Source of the DNA: Acanthosoma haemorrhoidale
Lineage: Eukaryota; Arthropoda; Insecta; Hemiptera; Acanthosomatidae
Direction of reading: 5' to 3'
Assembly (NCBI GenBank): GCA_930367205.1
Contig: OV884011.1
Location: 139,497,937 to 139,561,936 of the forward strand
Length of the DNA stretch: 64,000 nucleotides
Below the pieces are notes generated by a model. The model searched no databases. It had not been told where the DNA came from and worked only from the letters and a program-made list of their open reading frames with translations. The position numbers were made by a program, and so were the translations under genes. How positions within the stretch are numbered: the first letter of the stretch is position 1; each line of letters begins with the position of its first letter. Below, one piece after another: positions 10,123 to 21,745 of this stretch.

Positions 10123-11460
10123 TTATGGATTTTGTTTAACGGGGATAAGGTAGGAGACAAGATTTGTAAGAAGGGAAATGAGAGGTGTAATTAGGGTTCT
10201 GAACTCTGTAAGGAATGAGGTTAAAAGGCTGGTGAGATCTGAAGAGCTTGAAGGTGGCGGGATATGCGAGATGTGTGGTTGAGGATGGGATTGAGTTTGC
10301 CGATTGCTGGGATGAGCGGAGTGCTGGGAAAGAAGAACTTGCGGAGGAGGTGTGGGCAATGCCTGTGACTGCTCTCTGTTCCGAACTGCGTCAGCAAAAG
10401 AGACTGAAGGCCTCAAACTTCTGGTGGGGGCGCTTCTTGGGCTACCTGTGGCTGATGTTTCTTCTTCAGGACGACGACGTTGTTCACTTTTGGACTTTAG
10501 AATTCTATAAGCCTCACAGCCTTTATAGTTTGCCGGGTGGCCTTGCTGACAGAACACACATACAGCAGGTGATTTTAGGGGCTTCTTGCACAATTCACTT
10601 TTGTGCTGCCCACTGCACTTTACACACCTGGGAGGGTGGTAGCAGTATGATTTTGTGTGCCCATATGCCTGGCAATTAAGGCATTGGACGATGTCTCGTT
10701 TCGGGTAAGGCTTTTCGACCTGTACTCTTGTGTAGTATAAGTGGTTAAGCTCGTAGATTTTCTCCACTCCAGCTGTTCGCTCTAGATCGACAAAGAATAA
10801 GGGCATTGGTTTCTTGATACTTGTATCATTTTCTTGTCTTTCCTCACGGAGGACATTCGTGATTTGGCGAACCTTGTACCCTAAACTTATCAGCTCATTT
10901 TCTATCTCGTCCGCTGGTGTTGTGTGATGCAGGTTTCTAATCACCACCTGCAGCGATCTTTCTTGCTTTAGTTGGTAGGTATGAAAATCAGCCTTGGTTT
11001 CTTCTAGGTATTTTATAATTCCTCGGTATGTTTCAGGAGTGTCCGGAGAAACTTTTGTGTCCCGAGATCGATTGAGGCAAGTATATTTGCCTGTACCTAC
11101 AACTTTGCTCAATTGAGTGCATAGTAATTTGAAATTACTAATGTTGCGAACGAATATCGCTGGTGGCTTGGGCTGTGTGGGTGTTGTTGTAGAGTCCATG
11201 TCCTCTACCTCAATATTTTTCAACACCTCGTAACTATTGGGTGTGAAAAAGGGAGACTCATCAGTTACTGTTGTTTGTTTTGATGTGGTGGGTTGTGGTG
11301 GTATCTCTTCCATAGAGCTGCTAGGTGCTGAGGAATTTATTGGGATATTCCAATTAGATCGCCGTGGCTTGCGTTTGACTGGTGACATAGTGGGCGTAGG
11401 TCCCAATGATCTTGAGCGTTTTTTTTTATTTTCTGATATAACTTGTTGATAGAAACGCAT
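10123..11460 (-). CDS. ORF1 protein: zinc-knuckle RNA-binding (Gag-like) protein
   Basis: The 445-residue protein starts at ATG 11460. ORF1 proteins of jockey-clade elements coat the element's RNA and help deliver it to the nucleus. A basic, Pro/Ser/Thr-rich N-terminus (1-95) is followed by an RRM/PRE_C2HC-like region (about 98-255, with VVIRNLHHTTP at 172-182). Three CCHC-type knuckles come next: CLNC...H...C (260-273), CVKC..H...C (279-291) and CVFC..H....C (301-315). A low-complexity Ser/Pro-rich C-terminus ends at TAA 10123-10125, and the endonuclease frame begins at the very next codon. The frame is intact. A degraded piece of the ISNFKLLCTQL region reappears at 46692-46735. Confidence 0.92.
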   Translation of the reverse strand: MRFYQQVISENKKKRSRSLGPTPTMSPVKRKPRRSNWNIPINSSAPSSSMEEIPPQPTTSKQTTVTDESPFFTPNSYEVLKNIEVEDMDSTTTPTQPKPPAIFVRNISNFKLLCTQLSKVVGTGKYTCLNRSRDTKVSPDTPETYRGIIKYLEETKADFHTYQLKQERSLQVVIRNLHHTTPADEIENELISLGYKVRQITNVLREERQENDTSIKKPMPLFFVDLERTAGVEKIYELNHLYYTRVQVEKPYPKRDIVQCLNCQAYGHTKSYCYHPPRCVKCSGQHKSELCKKPLKSPAVCVFCQQGHPANYKGCEAYRILKSKSEQRRRPEEETSATGSPRSAPTRSLRPSVSFADAVRNREQSQALPTPPPQVLLSQHSAHPSNRQTQSHPQPHISHIPPPSSSSDLTSLLTSFLTEFRTLITPLISLLTNLVSYLIPVKQNP

Positions 11461-11872
11461 GTTTGATATTCTTGTAAATAGTTTTTAATTGAATAAAAAA
11501 AACCAAAAAAAAAACTGTGTAGCCTCGAACACAGGTATTTGTGTTAATAGCTTGTGGCGTAATGAGAGGCCTGAACAGAGTCTACTGAGGGCCAGCTGGA
11601 CTCCCCACTCCTACCCCCACTCCTATCCCCACTCTCAGCACGGCTGACTGATATCTTGCAATATGGCCGCCCTCTGTATGAATTGTGAGATGAAAAACTT
11701 ACGTTAGCAATAATAATGTTTCTCTTTCCACTGACCTGTAGACAGTCCACCGCGAACGGTTCGCCCAAGGGTCGGTTGGAACAGTTTTGCGAACTAGGCA
11801 CTTCCTACGAACGGTAACAGTTTGTTGCAGAGCGATGTGAAAAACGACTTATATAGTTAGCGCAGGCGCAGT
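11461..11872 (-). promoter_or_regulatory. 5' UTR / presumed internal promoter of the jockey element
   Basis: This 412-bp leader lies between the target duplication and the ORF1 ATG. It is the least AT-rich part of the element. Jockey-type elements carry an internal polymerase II promoter at the extreme 5' end; that a promoter sits here is inferred from the family. A GCGCAGGCGCA-like motif lies within the first 20 bases. Confidence 0.5.
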
Positions 11873-11885
11873 AGTGTGACTTCTA
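11873..11885. repeat. 13-bp target-site duplication, 5' side of the jockey element
   Basis: AGTGTGACTTCTA is an exact match to 7261-7273. Confidence 0.92.
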
Positions 11886-14140
11886 AAAAATATTATTGTA
11901 GTTCTGAAAAAAAAAATGTGTAAAGAGTTTTAGTCCTTGTTTAGAAAGACAATAAAAAATTACATTATAATCAGGGTGTCTTTAGTTTAATTTCTACTTA
12001 ATGTGCTAGATAAATATTTATTTTTTTATTATGTGTAAATAATTATTCACCTTAGAATTTAGCTGTAATTTCCATGTATGTAAGTCAGTATGGATCGTAA
12101 AATTTCACTGCGAATAAAAAGTATAATTCGGGTTGAATGTGAGGGGGTGTTACTACAGTATTTGCTGGAATAAAATTGTCAGGGTTCCGTAATTTATTTC
12201 ATGTAGTTTAGAACCCTTCATGTCAAAAAATACGGGTTTCCGGTATAAAATAAAACATGAAACCCTATAAATGAATCAGTTTAATATATTACATATTGAT
12301 AATAATATTAAATCATTAAGAAATGGGATATGATATATTTTAGTATTATTGAATACATTTATTGACTTATTATTGTGACCATTCATTTAATTAATTTAAT
12401 TAGATTTTAATGACCCGGTAATGGTGTTTTTTGTATGTAGGTTGGATTTAAAAAAAATACTGCATGCTTTAATTTATGAATAATTCTTGCAGCATAAAAT
12501 CGCATGACTCTGTTCCATGAAAATTATTGTTATTATATTTTAAAATTAACTAAACAAGTTTCCCGGTAACAAATGTATTCAATGGAGTTGGCATTCATAA
12601 CGATAATGAATGTGAATTGGAAAACATGGAATACCTTGTAACGACTGCTTTATAAGTTTTGTTGCTGTTAATGTTTTGGGACAGATATTGAAACATCTGT
12701 CCACAGTTGCCTCGACAACCGGAATGAAATCTGTCACTTCAGCTTCCTTTCATATTTTCTTTCGGTGTGTCAGGTCCTTCCAACGGGTCTATTACATATA
12801 TGTATAACGTACAGGCGCACTGTAATGAATATATTACAGTAATGAAAAAAGCATTCCTAAGATGGTATATTGAGTAACCTATTGGACCGGATAATCGAAC
12901 CACAGACGCCAAATCCCACTAATGGGATTGAGGGAAAGAAATCAACTCAAAAAGTCAACTTATTATCAAGATGTTGGTCATCAAAACCCTTATCCTGCAT
13001 TACAAACCAAAAGGTACACTCAGAATACCAATACACAGTGGATGATGCAATATGCATATATACCCATGAACTAATGATAAAAAACAGAATGATGGTAACC
13101 GAAACAATCCATAAATATAATATCACTGTTAAAATAGCAGAACATTTACGACCATACATACACATACATATACATATACATGAACACTTCCTTTCAAAGG
13201 GATATGTAGTATAGGAGGTAAGTGATTGCAATACTTAATTAATTAATTAATTTTACCAGACCATTATTTGTTCTGTTTATTCTGTTGTGTCATTAACCTA
13301 GTGCATAAAACAATATACAATGCTACCTTAAACATAAAATGAATGAACTACAACGATAACAGAACCATTAAAATTGAATGTTAGCATATGGTTAAAAACA
13401 AAATACTACATACCTATTGAATATAAAGCATGTAAATTATAGCGGATCCACTCTCTTATTAGAAACTGTGGATAGGTTCTTAGCTTAACCAACTCTTTAA
13501 TTATCATCCACAAGACTTAATTAAAGACTACAACATTACTAAATTCTTAGTGGCATCCCTTCCTGAGAGTTAAAAAAAAAGTCTAGTAGATCTCTCCTAT
13601 TGCCCTAAGATGGTGGGGTGGATTCTTCTTTTATAACTTCCTTGATATACCATTCTTACAATTATGTATTTATTTAATATTTCAGATAATTTGTATTTAC
13701 TATTAGTGGTAATTCTTTGTTTGTAATTAAACTATGACTTATATTATATGTTATTATTTCTTTATTGTTATAAGCCGAATAAAATATTATGTTTTCTTAG
13801 CTTTCTGTTTCCCTATCAATTTTTCCATACGTAGGTAATTTGCATCTCAATCAATAATACTCCTTAAAAAGCTAATCTATTAGCAGGACTTCCACAAGGT
13901 TCTTATCTGTTTCATATCATAATAAACCCATACATCCCTGACACCATTCACAGCCTAAAGTAAAATACACTGACGAGTTAGGTACCGAAACTAATAGATT
14001 ACTAGCAAAAATGAAAAAAATAATCAATACTTCTAACACAGAGGCAATAGTATTCACCAAAATTTATCCTTAAACATTCCTTCATCCATTGACTTGAGTG
14101 ACTTTTATTGAACTATGAAAACATAAAATAATAGTCTTAA
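11886..14140. other. AT-rich intergenic with simple repeats
   Basis: No gene or element was recognised. It contains a CATA-type microsatellite (about 13155-13185) and a (TTAA)n run (about 13236-13255). The overlapping open frames at 12870-13231 lie on this simple sequence and are not convincing. Confidence 0.5.
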
Positions 14141-14885
14141 TTATTATTTTTTTTTTTTTTTTAGTTAAATTCCTTTATTGTGCTTAAATTACAATCTGCC
14201 TTATTAGGCAATAAGTAATTAAGATAAATGCTCTCATTCATACCATATTTACTATTCATCATTCACTCGCTCATTCATACAATATTTACAGACAACCACG
14301 AGGCCCCCCAAATCCACGCGTGAAGAGAAAGTGGAGTCTTGGTAAGTCCCCCACGCTCCTCCGTCAGCCGCGTCACTGGATAAGAGCCAGTGGAGGCTGA
14401 CCAAGAGCGCGAGAGCCACAGACGCTCAGGACATGTTGGAGAAACTGGCCATTGCCAGGACTGTGCTAGGGATGTGCTAGGGGATTAGTGTGGTTGGAAT
14501 GGCTACTTCGGAATTACATAAAATTGGAAGGGATGAGTTCTAGAATGTAGGGTATATTAAGGTCGTTATGAAGGGTTTTGTTGCTGACATAATAAGGGGG
14601 ATTTACTATTGTTCTCAGGACTTTTGATTGAAAGGATTGGATACGCTTGATGTTCGACTTTTTTGCTGTTCCTCATAGTTCTATTCCGTATGTCCAGATT
14701 GGCTGAAGTATAACTTTGTAGATTCGTAATTTATTTTCTATTGAGATATGGGTTGTCCTTTGAAGTAGTCTGTACAGTTGTCCGAAGCGTCTGTTTAGTT
14801 CTTGTCTTTTTAGACAGGGAGAGGAATATAATTAAAATAAACTAGTGGACAAGACTTGCGACAAAGGGTGAAGGTAATGTGGGAA
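14141..14885 (-). mobile_element. jockey-type copy C, 5'-truncated, long 3' UTR form
   Basis: On the reverse strand the copy ends in about 17 A residues (poly-T at 14147-14161), preceded by CAATAAAGG. The 3' UTR (about 14170-14465) carries an extra block at about 14290-14435 that is missing from copies A and B. A degraded ORF2 C-terminus matches the 7490-7990 region, with local deletions of about 40-70 bp. The match stops near 14885, giving a 5'-truncated insertion. Confidence 0.8.
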
Positions 14886-17800
14886 CATACTTCACAGGAA
14901 TAAAGTTATAAAACACAAAAATAATAGTTACATAATGCAAAACAATAAAGTTTTGCTTCTATTATTTATTTATGACAAAAGCTGGGAAATCTGGATTTAT
15001 CTACGCTTATTAAAATTAATATTCATGTGATAACTTTTCGTTTTATGAATTGTTTAGTTACCAAACCCGAACTTTTCTTTTTTGTTCTTGTTCTCTGCCG
15101 CTAATTTCCTACAAAATTCTAATGTTGAGATGAACTTTATGCCAACATCATGGATACCTAATTAACATACTAATCGGTTCCCCACGAATTAACTCACTTT
15201 GTCACGAGTTGTTCGCCCTCGCGGCTTGGGGGATGATTAGTAAACATAGAGGAACTTAAGTCCAGAATGTTATAATAAGTATGAATAATCTTGTACGAAA
15301 TAAATGTCAGTATCATTTCGCAGCTTTCAAGTATGTGAGGATTGATAATCATACGGTTTAATTTTTGGAGAAATTAAGAACACCAGTAAGTAAGCAAGTA
15401 ATAATTATTGGAGAAACACCCGGAAATAAAATTCATTGTTTTACTTAAAGGTATTTGCAAATTCGCTTCATTATTTTAAGCCTATAGGATCAAAGTTTTT
15501 TTCTTCATAGCGAACATTTGCTTACATTAATTATAAACATTAATTAAAAAAAGTTATTATTGGAAATATCTTAATACAAAATTAAGGGTGGATATAGTGA
15601 AGCAAAAATGTCGAGAAACATCCGGCTTGAATCTCTGAGTATGTTTCAAACATATAAATGAAATATATCCAGTAAAACGATGGTTCATCTAAGAGAAGAA
15701 ACAAAACAAAAGAATTCTACCTAAGGTAATACGATAGGCTTGAAAGACAGCCGTCTGAGAAAGAAGGGTGAAAACAGATTCACTTCCGGAAGAACTCTAA
15801 AAGAATAATATTAACAAGAATATTGCTGTAGTTTGGCTGATCTGCAATAGCGCCAAATATAAAATTATTAAGTTTGGTAGAGGAGGTAAGAAAAAAGACA
15901 AAAAAGTGTTCCTGCGCAGTCATGAGATCGAATATGTGAAAACCTATAATTATCTATATCTTTTACCTCTAGCGTAATACAGGCTGACACAACAGAAATT
16001 CAATGACTGGTGTGTTTATTGGCAAATCCTGCTCTGAAATATTAATTCATAGACCTCAAAAGTTAAGGTGCAAAATGCAGTGGTAAATATGTTGCAGGAT
16101 TCCTGTATGCTGTTGCAAGTTGGCAAGGATCACCTAAATATGTAACTGAAACACTTTAATGGACTCGAGAGTGAACTGTATACTACTTATTAGATGTAGG
16201 ATTTTAGATGTTCAGAGATGCTGGAAGCGACAAGAATAAATTTCTTCCAAACTGCATTTCTATATAATTTGCATAAAAAATGCATTCGAAAAAAGGACTA
16301 CACATATTAAGCATCTATTAATGCTGTATCGTCTTAAGTGGTTGAGGAGAATCGAAGAATAGAAAATGATAGTTCTAGATTTCCTATGGTTTGTTTCCTA
16401 AAATTACGAGATAGAATTGTAACCATGAAAAGGGCAACTAGAAAATGTAATTGGTGCTTGCAATTAAAGGGTCAGCTTGATCAAGCTAATAAAAATGTTA
16501 TTACTTGATTATTAGTAACTTGATGTGTTAAATGTTTTTCTATTATCTAAGTAAATTCCTTATCGTAAGCTTGATAATTAAGCTCAGGCTGTTACACTTT
16601 ACCCCGGATTAACATTATGGAATTATATAAGAAGAGGATAGATTTATTGTGACAGCAATTTAAGGCGTCTTTAAGGCTGTCTGTGTGTTAACTGGTATAA
16701 GTAATTAGGTAGGTAATACGATAAGATTGAAATGTCACCTCTTGTGTAGATCCAGGTGTGCAATTTGGGTATTGGACTTGAGTTGCAGATGTCAGTTGCA
16801 GGCAATCACACCCAGGCATTTAATGGCAGCCCTTATGGGGGAACTGAGTTTGCCAAATTAGACTAACATCCACCTACAGTACTCTATATATAAATATTAC
16901 TTTTTTTTAAAGTGGAGATTTATTTTTATTACCATAGTGTATGTTTTTTCATATTTATGTTCGTAAAATATGGATGCAGCTCATTGAACATACATACATG
17001 GAGCCAGAAAGTCAAAACACGTGCGCTCAGTTTCTGAATGATCCGCCTTTGGGCTCGGTAATTAAACTGTTTTATTTGATATGTCATTGTAAAAACGTAC
17101 AAGAACATATTGCTTGCAAGAGCTAAACAGACCTGTTAGAGCTATTATCCGGTCACCTCACGATTACTTGGCAAGTGTAGATTTAGGACTGTCAGTGTGG
17201 GGCGGATGCATTTCATAGGTTGAGTAGCTAGCGAGTTTGATTTATGAGGATCTGAGTCCACCATGAGTCTAATGAAGCTTACATTTGACAGTGCAGTGAC
17301 TTCAGTGTTCCACCTTAGTGCATATAAGTGTATACCAACTTCCCTCATTTGATGGAGTGCTTCTGGGTACCCATGTACACCCGCACATATTGGCTGTTTT
17401 ACTCTTGAAGGCAGTTGATTTAATTTATACTTCACCGACACAGCTCAAACCTGATGACTGAACCAACTAATAAACAACGAATGAAACCGAATACTAGGTA
17501 CATAATGTTTTATAATAATGTCGATTATTCAATGGTGCGATGTGCGGAAATATGTTATGAATTATTAACGAAGATTTTTATTTTGTGTTAATTGTGAATT
17601 TGTTGTTTCGTTAATAATGAGGGAAGGTAGGTGATGTAATATATCTTTAGAATGAGATTTTTTTTCTCAGTACAATGGACTGCCTATGTTTATAATATAT
17701 GATCTAATTTACTCGAAGTGGTGAATGGATTAAAAGGTTTACCTGGCACGAATGGAAACCATATTTTCTCTCTTTGCATATGTATATCTTCACAGTATGT

Positions 17801-18689
17801 TATAATTAAACAATTTAAAAGAAATCTGTAAATATGAACACCGAATTTCCTTCGTGTACTTTATTTATATATAAAATTAAGGCTGGTATATGGTAAATAA
17901 ATAGGGACTATGTTTCCTCTACTTCCGTGGCTTCTTCACATGGTGACAACCAGGAAGTTGCTGGCTTGATGGACATGAGATGACACCTCTTTGGCGATTG
18001 TGGATGTATGTGATAGACTATTCATAATGGAAGCTGACCAGAAGCCTGCCTACCTAGGAGAGCAATTTTGGCGTGGACCATTGAAACTTAAACTGAATTA
18101 TTAATTAGTAAATGTACCATAGCCTGTTGCCAATTTATGTCAATACCATGCCATATTTAGAACAAATTAATTAATATACTAGTTCTGTTAAATACAATGA
18201 TGAAGGAAATTTAATAGTTGAGAGTTTATTTGTATATATATATGGTTGCTACACATTATTCCAAAAAGGAATGAACCCAAGAAATATTGTGCACGAAAAG
18301 AGGGGAAGATCTCCAAGGTAACAGATCTCCGTAGGTAAAGCTAAAGGATAATAAAAAATGTTTAAACTGAATATGTCTATCAACTTATGATACCATAAGA
18401 AGAAACCTAACTCGGCGTAGAACCATGGGAGCGCTGCGGAGTCCCAAAGACGAATCTAAGAAAGCAATTCATGATTCGCTTCAACGTGCCCCCCGGCGTT
18501 CCACCGAGAGACTCAAAGTAGGGGAAAAGGAGGGAGGAATCAAGGAGTTGACGTGCAGGTCGATCGACGAAAAATTGAGGTTTTTAGCATTAAGACCATT
18601 GAAACTGAGGTTAATTTCAGCGGAAACCCATGAAATTGTAATGGGCTCCAGTTTCCTCCTAAAATCCTTTGCCGAATTTCCAGTTGTTA
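14886..18689. other. AT-rich intergenic, nothing firmly recognised
   Basis: No terminal repeats, tRNA boxes or protein domains were identified. An open frame at 17145-17441 (-, 98 codons) has no family resemblance I can name and lies in a less AT-rich patch. Short TA-repeats occur near 18232. Confidence 0.45.
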
Positions 18690-18845
18690 CCCTTAAGTAC
18701 CATCTAATCTCCTTCTACTCCACCGTCGAATACCTAGGGATAACCATTGACCAAACCCTCTCTTGAAACCAACATGTAACAAAGTTCCTGTCGCTCAATA
18801 GGTACCCTAAAACTATTCCATCACTCTCGCCACCTGCTATCGTAT
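18690..18845 (+). pseudogene. non-LTR RT-like fragment
   Basis: The translated stretch contains VEYLGITIDQTLS, a stop in place of the usual Trp (TGA), then NQHVTKF. This matches the YLGV.LD..LSW..H block that follows the RT palm in jockey/I-type ORF2 proteins. It is a different family from copy B, where the block reads YLGFHLDKRLTWNPH. Only about 50 codons are recognisable, and the upstream open frame from 18425 shows no further motif. Confidence 0.4.
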
Positions 18846-20190
18846 AATGTAGTGATGCTACAGGAAATACAAAATAATTTGTAAATAGATTCACCAGAGG
18901 ATCTATAATTATCTGTAAATTTAAAGGGGCTATGAAAGGGGAAAAAAATAAATAAATAAAATAATCAGAAGTTAATGAAAAAATTTTGGATTGTTGATGT
19001 TTTTTCAGTCAATGACGAATGTTTTCTGTTATATCACTAAATGTTTTCATTATATAGAAACAGTATTTGAAACATTGTATTTAAACTCAATTTATGACAT
19101 TTTATTAACTTTATTTATTTCGATCTTATGTTCTTGTATATAGTTCGTAATTGACCAGACAAAATTTTAGCTGATGAGTAAAAAGTATTTTGATGGTTGT
19201 ACCTAACTCTATTGTTTTTATAAACATTGAAGTCGTCTGTGCATTGAAAAATACGTTGGGATACTTCTTTTTTTTAGACGAGGATAAATAAATTACCTTC
19301 CTGCTGAGAATTAATGTAGCAGAACTTGCAAGGTTGACCGGACCACCACTACGTCCTCTCTGGCACACCGCCCAAGGACAACGGTGTTTTCGTGAGGCAG
19401 CTACCTTTTTAAATGTCAATATATTGACAAATATTGACAGATTTGACAAAATAACATTAAACAGTGAAATTTATTTTCATTCGTTTTCTGAATAGTCATA
19501 GTTAGGTTATGTGGAAGATTTTTTGCATGGGACAAAGTTTCAAAGATAAACAAATAGTTGATTCGTTTTGTGAATTAGCTAATTTAAATTTTAAATTTTA
19601 TTGATTTTTCTTGGCTTGGAAAAACTTGGATGGAGTTCGCTGAAGTACCGACAAATATTCTTCTTTTTTGAGTTCGGTCTTCGGGGCAAATATATTTTAA
19701 AAATAATTATAAGAAACTATGTATGTCGATACATATATATTTTTCTACGTTATCCGGAGAACCACCTTCTACCCTTAAGTCGTATGATTAAAATAATGTA
19801 TTTAATTGAATTAAATTGATTTAGGATGCCATTTAATTATTGAAACTACTTGATTTCATTGCTATATAAAACTGAGCGTAATGCATTGGTCTAAATTTAT
19901 AATAGAATAAAATTGATTGATGTTGAACTGATTTGATTTTTTGGCCCAATTAGTTATTTTCCTAAGCTAAATTTCGTGTTGATCAATGGAACGAATTCAG
20001 ACATTACAATAGAATAAATATAAGGCATAATTGAATTTAAGATAAGATAAGAGATGTGTTTAGATTAATGAAAAACAATAAATAAAATCAAATGATGGAT
20101 ATACCTGTGACTTGTACTAAATACTAACACAGATTACCTCTTATTCGATTCTACACATTGTTGGTGCCTTGAAGACTATTTTTCTTCAAG
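18846..20190. other. AT-rich intergenic, nothing recognised
   Basis: Open frames on either strand are short and lack domain signatures. Confidence 0.45.
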
Positions 20191-20433
20191 CAACCCAGCC
20201 AGTCTGGCCCAGCAGCTCGTCAGAGTTTTCTCAAGCTATCTCTTCTTAACTCTGCATCTGTTCCTTATTCTTCTTCGTCCAAAACTCTTCTCAACTCTAT
20301 TCCTTCTCTCCGGGCAATCGGCCTTGACCTTTCTCCGACCATTGAAAAGGAGGGAGTTTACGGCTATCTTTGTCAACTGAAACTGTCTTTTTCACACACC
20401 TTTTCAACGCTCTTTCATCAGAGGCTCGACCGG
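20191..20433 (+). other. candidate coding exon of an unidentified gene
   Basis: A stop-free frame of 88 codons runs from 20173 to 20439 in a region otherwise full of stops. A strong acceptor-like sequence (pyrimidine-rich CTATTTTTCTTCAAG, AG at 20189-20190) and a plausible donor (CGG then GTGTAA at 20434) would bound an exon of 243 nt. That is exactly 81 codons in phase 0. The encoded stretch (QPSQSGPAARQSFLKLSLLN at the start, LFHQRLDR at the end) has balanced amino-acid use and amphipathic segments. I do not recognise the family. It has no ATG, so it is not a stand-alone gene. It could also be a fragment of an unrecognised element. Confidence 0.3.
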
Positions 20434-20439
20434 GTGTAA

Positions 20440-21740
20440 AAAAATGTGTTTTTATCTGCACTCTTCTGTATCTAATAAGAACATTCTTATTATTAATCTT
20501 GACGTCAAGAAAATTAAATACTATAAAATATATTATTTAGATACAAAAACGACAATGCTAAATTAATTTGCTTATTTTGTGTCGGAGGCTCTAGGTTAAT
20601 CTCCTAGTTGTTTAATCATTGGATAGAAGGATGCTATGGCAGCAAGAAAGATTAACGGATGATTAGAAACATCTGATGTCTGAAAACTTATAATAGCCTA
20701 AAATAGAACACTGAACTATATCTAATACTGAAAGGTTACGTACTTCCCAACAGAGTTGTATAGCGCTCTGTACAGATGATAGTAACCGAAAACTTACAAC
20801 CTTAAAATCAACATAATTGAAATACATGAATTGAATTTGATAATATAAGTATCATTACATTATAGTTGCGGCTTAAACAGAGTGCAAAGTGATTAGTTAA
20901 GACTATTACTTTCTCCATTGGAATATTCTTAGATTTAACCTATTTAAAATAAATTGATATTTAATAGGCCATATTAGGAGATGACTGTAAATAAAGACTA
21001 GCTTCATATTGAGAATCCGTCCAACGGTTAAACAATAATTAAATCGAACAAAGACCGGGAAACTGGCTCCGCCGATCCTCTCCCATTGGCAACAATACGG
21101 CACAGATAAGTTCACTATTGTATCTTTTTAATAACTTCAAAATATAAAGTCAAGCTTTTACTGGATTCGACTCCCTCAACCATCCTCCCCCCCCAAAAAA
21201 GGTTTCTACTGGCATTAAAGCTTGAATACAGGACAGACTGCTTTTACACAATTGTCATATCGGCGGAGCAGTCACATATTTTCACTTCAAGTGCTTCGAT
21301 TTGATAATAATACACTGTGAAACCCATTGAGCTGACATATTCAATCGAGTCATCCGATTAGAAGCGAGAATCAGTAGACTGAACTCGATTGTACTGTACA
21401 AAGCCATTATATCGTACAAATAGTGACTCTATCTGTTATATTGTACAAATTTTGCTATTGAATATAAACATAATAGTTGATCTAATGACGTGTACCATTT
21501 ATGTTTGTACCAAGGTATAATGTCATGATTTTTTTGTTTCGTAACATGTAAATAATATTTACCTTTGACGTAGCACTTTCTGTTACCTCTTAGTCTTAAA
21601 TTCGGTTTATTTAACCGGATTCACTGCTTCATTATTCTTAGTTGCTGCTCATTGACATAGGACGGGTCAATCTCTAACACACATCTTTCTTAAAAAATAT
21701 CTCATTTTGCAAGCCTCAGATCGACCCATATCTATTTATA
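20440..21740. other. intergenic, nothing recognised
   Basis: This is AT-rich sequence with a short C-run near 21187. No repeats matching other parts of the window were found. Confidence 0.45.
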
Positions 21741-21745
21741 GTAGA
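21741..21745. repeat. 5-bp target-site duplication of the BEL/Pao element (left copy)
   Basis: GTAGA directly precedes the TG of the left LTR and recurs at 28981-28985, directly after the CA of the right LTR. Confidence 0.9.

Larger units (their letters stand above)
7274..11872 (-). mobile_element. complete jockey-type non-LTR retrotransposon (copy B)
   Basis: This 4599-bp element has perfect 13-bp flanking duplications. On the reverse strand the order is a 412-bp 5' UTR, ORF1 (zinc-knuckle nucleic-acid-binding protein), then ORF2 with an AP-type endonuclease and a reverse transcriptase, and a 158-bp 3' UTR ending in an AATAAA-like signal. The order, the ORF1 zinc knuckles, the endonuclease motifs and the absence of an RNase H domain place it in the jockey clade. 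ORF1, endonuclease and RT share one reading frame over 4029 nt, broken only by a TAA (10123-10125) and a TAG (9175-9177). There is no other lesion, so the copy appears full length and recent. Confidence 0.93.

Noticed and set aside
10248..10679. 143-codon open frame on the forward strand
   Set aside because: It is the antisense shadow of ORF1 of the jockey-type element.
13141..13255. Possible CRISPR-like or satellite array
   Set aside because: It is just CATA and TTAA microsatellite; there is no repeat-spacer structure anywhere in the window.
17145..17441. 98-codon open frame on the reverse strand
   Set aside because: No domain, no family resemblance and no neighbouring gene structure; it may be an old repeat but I cannot support a gene.
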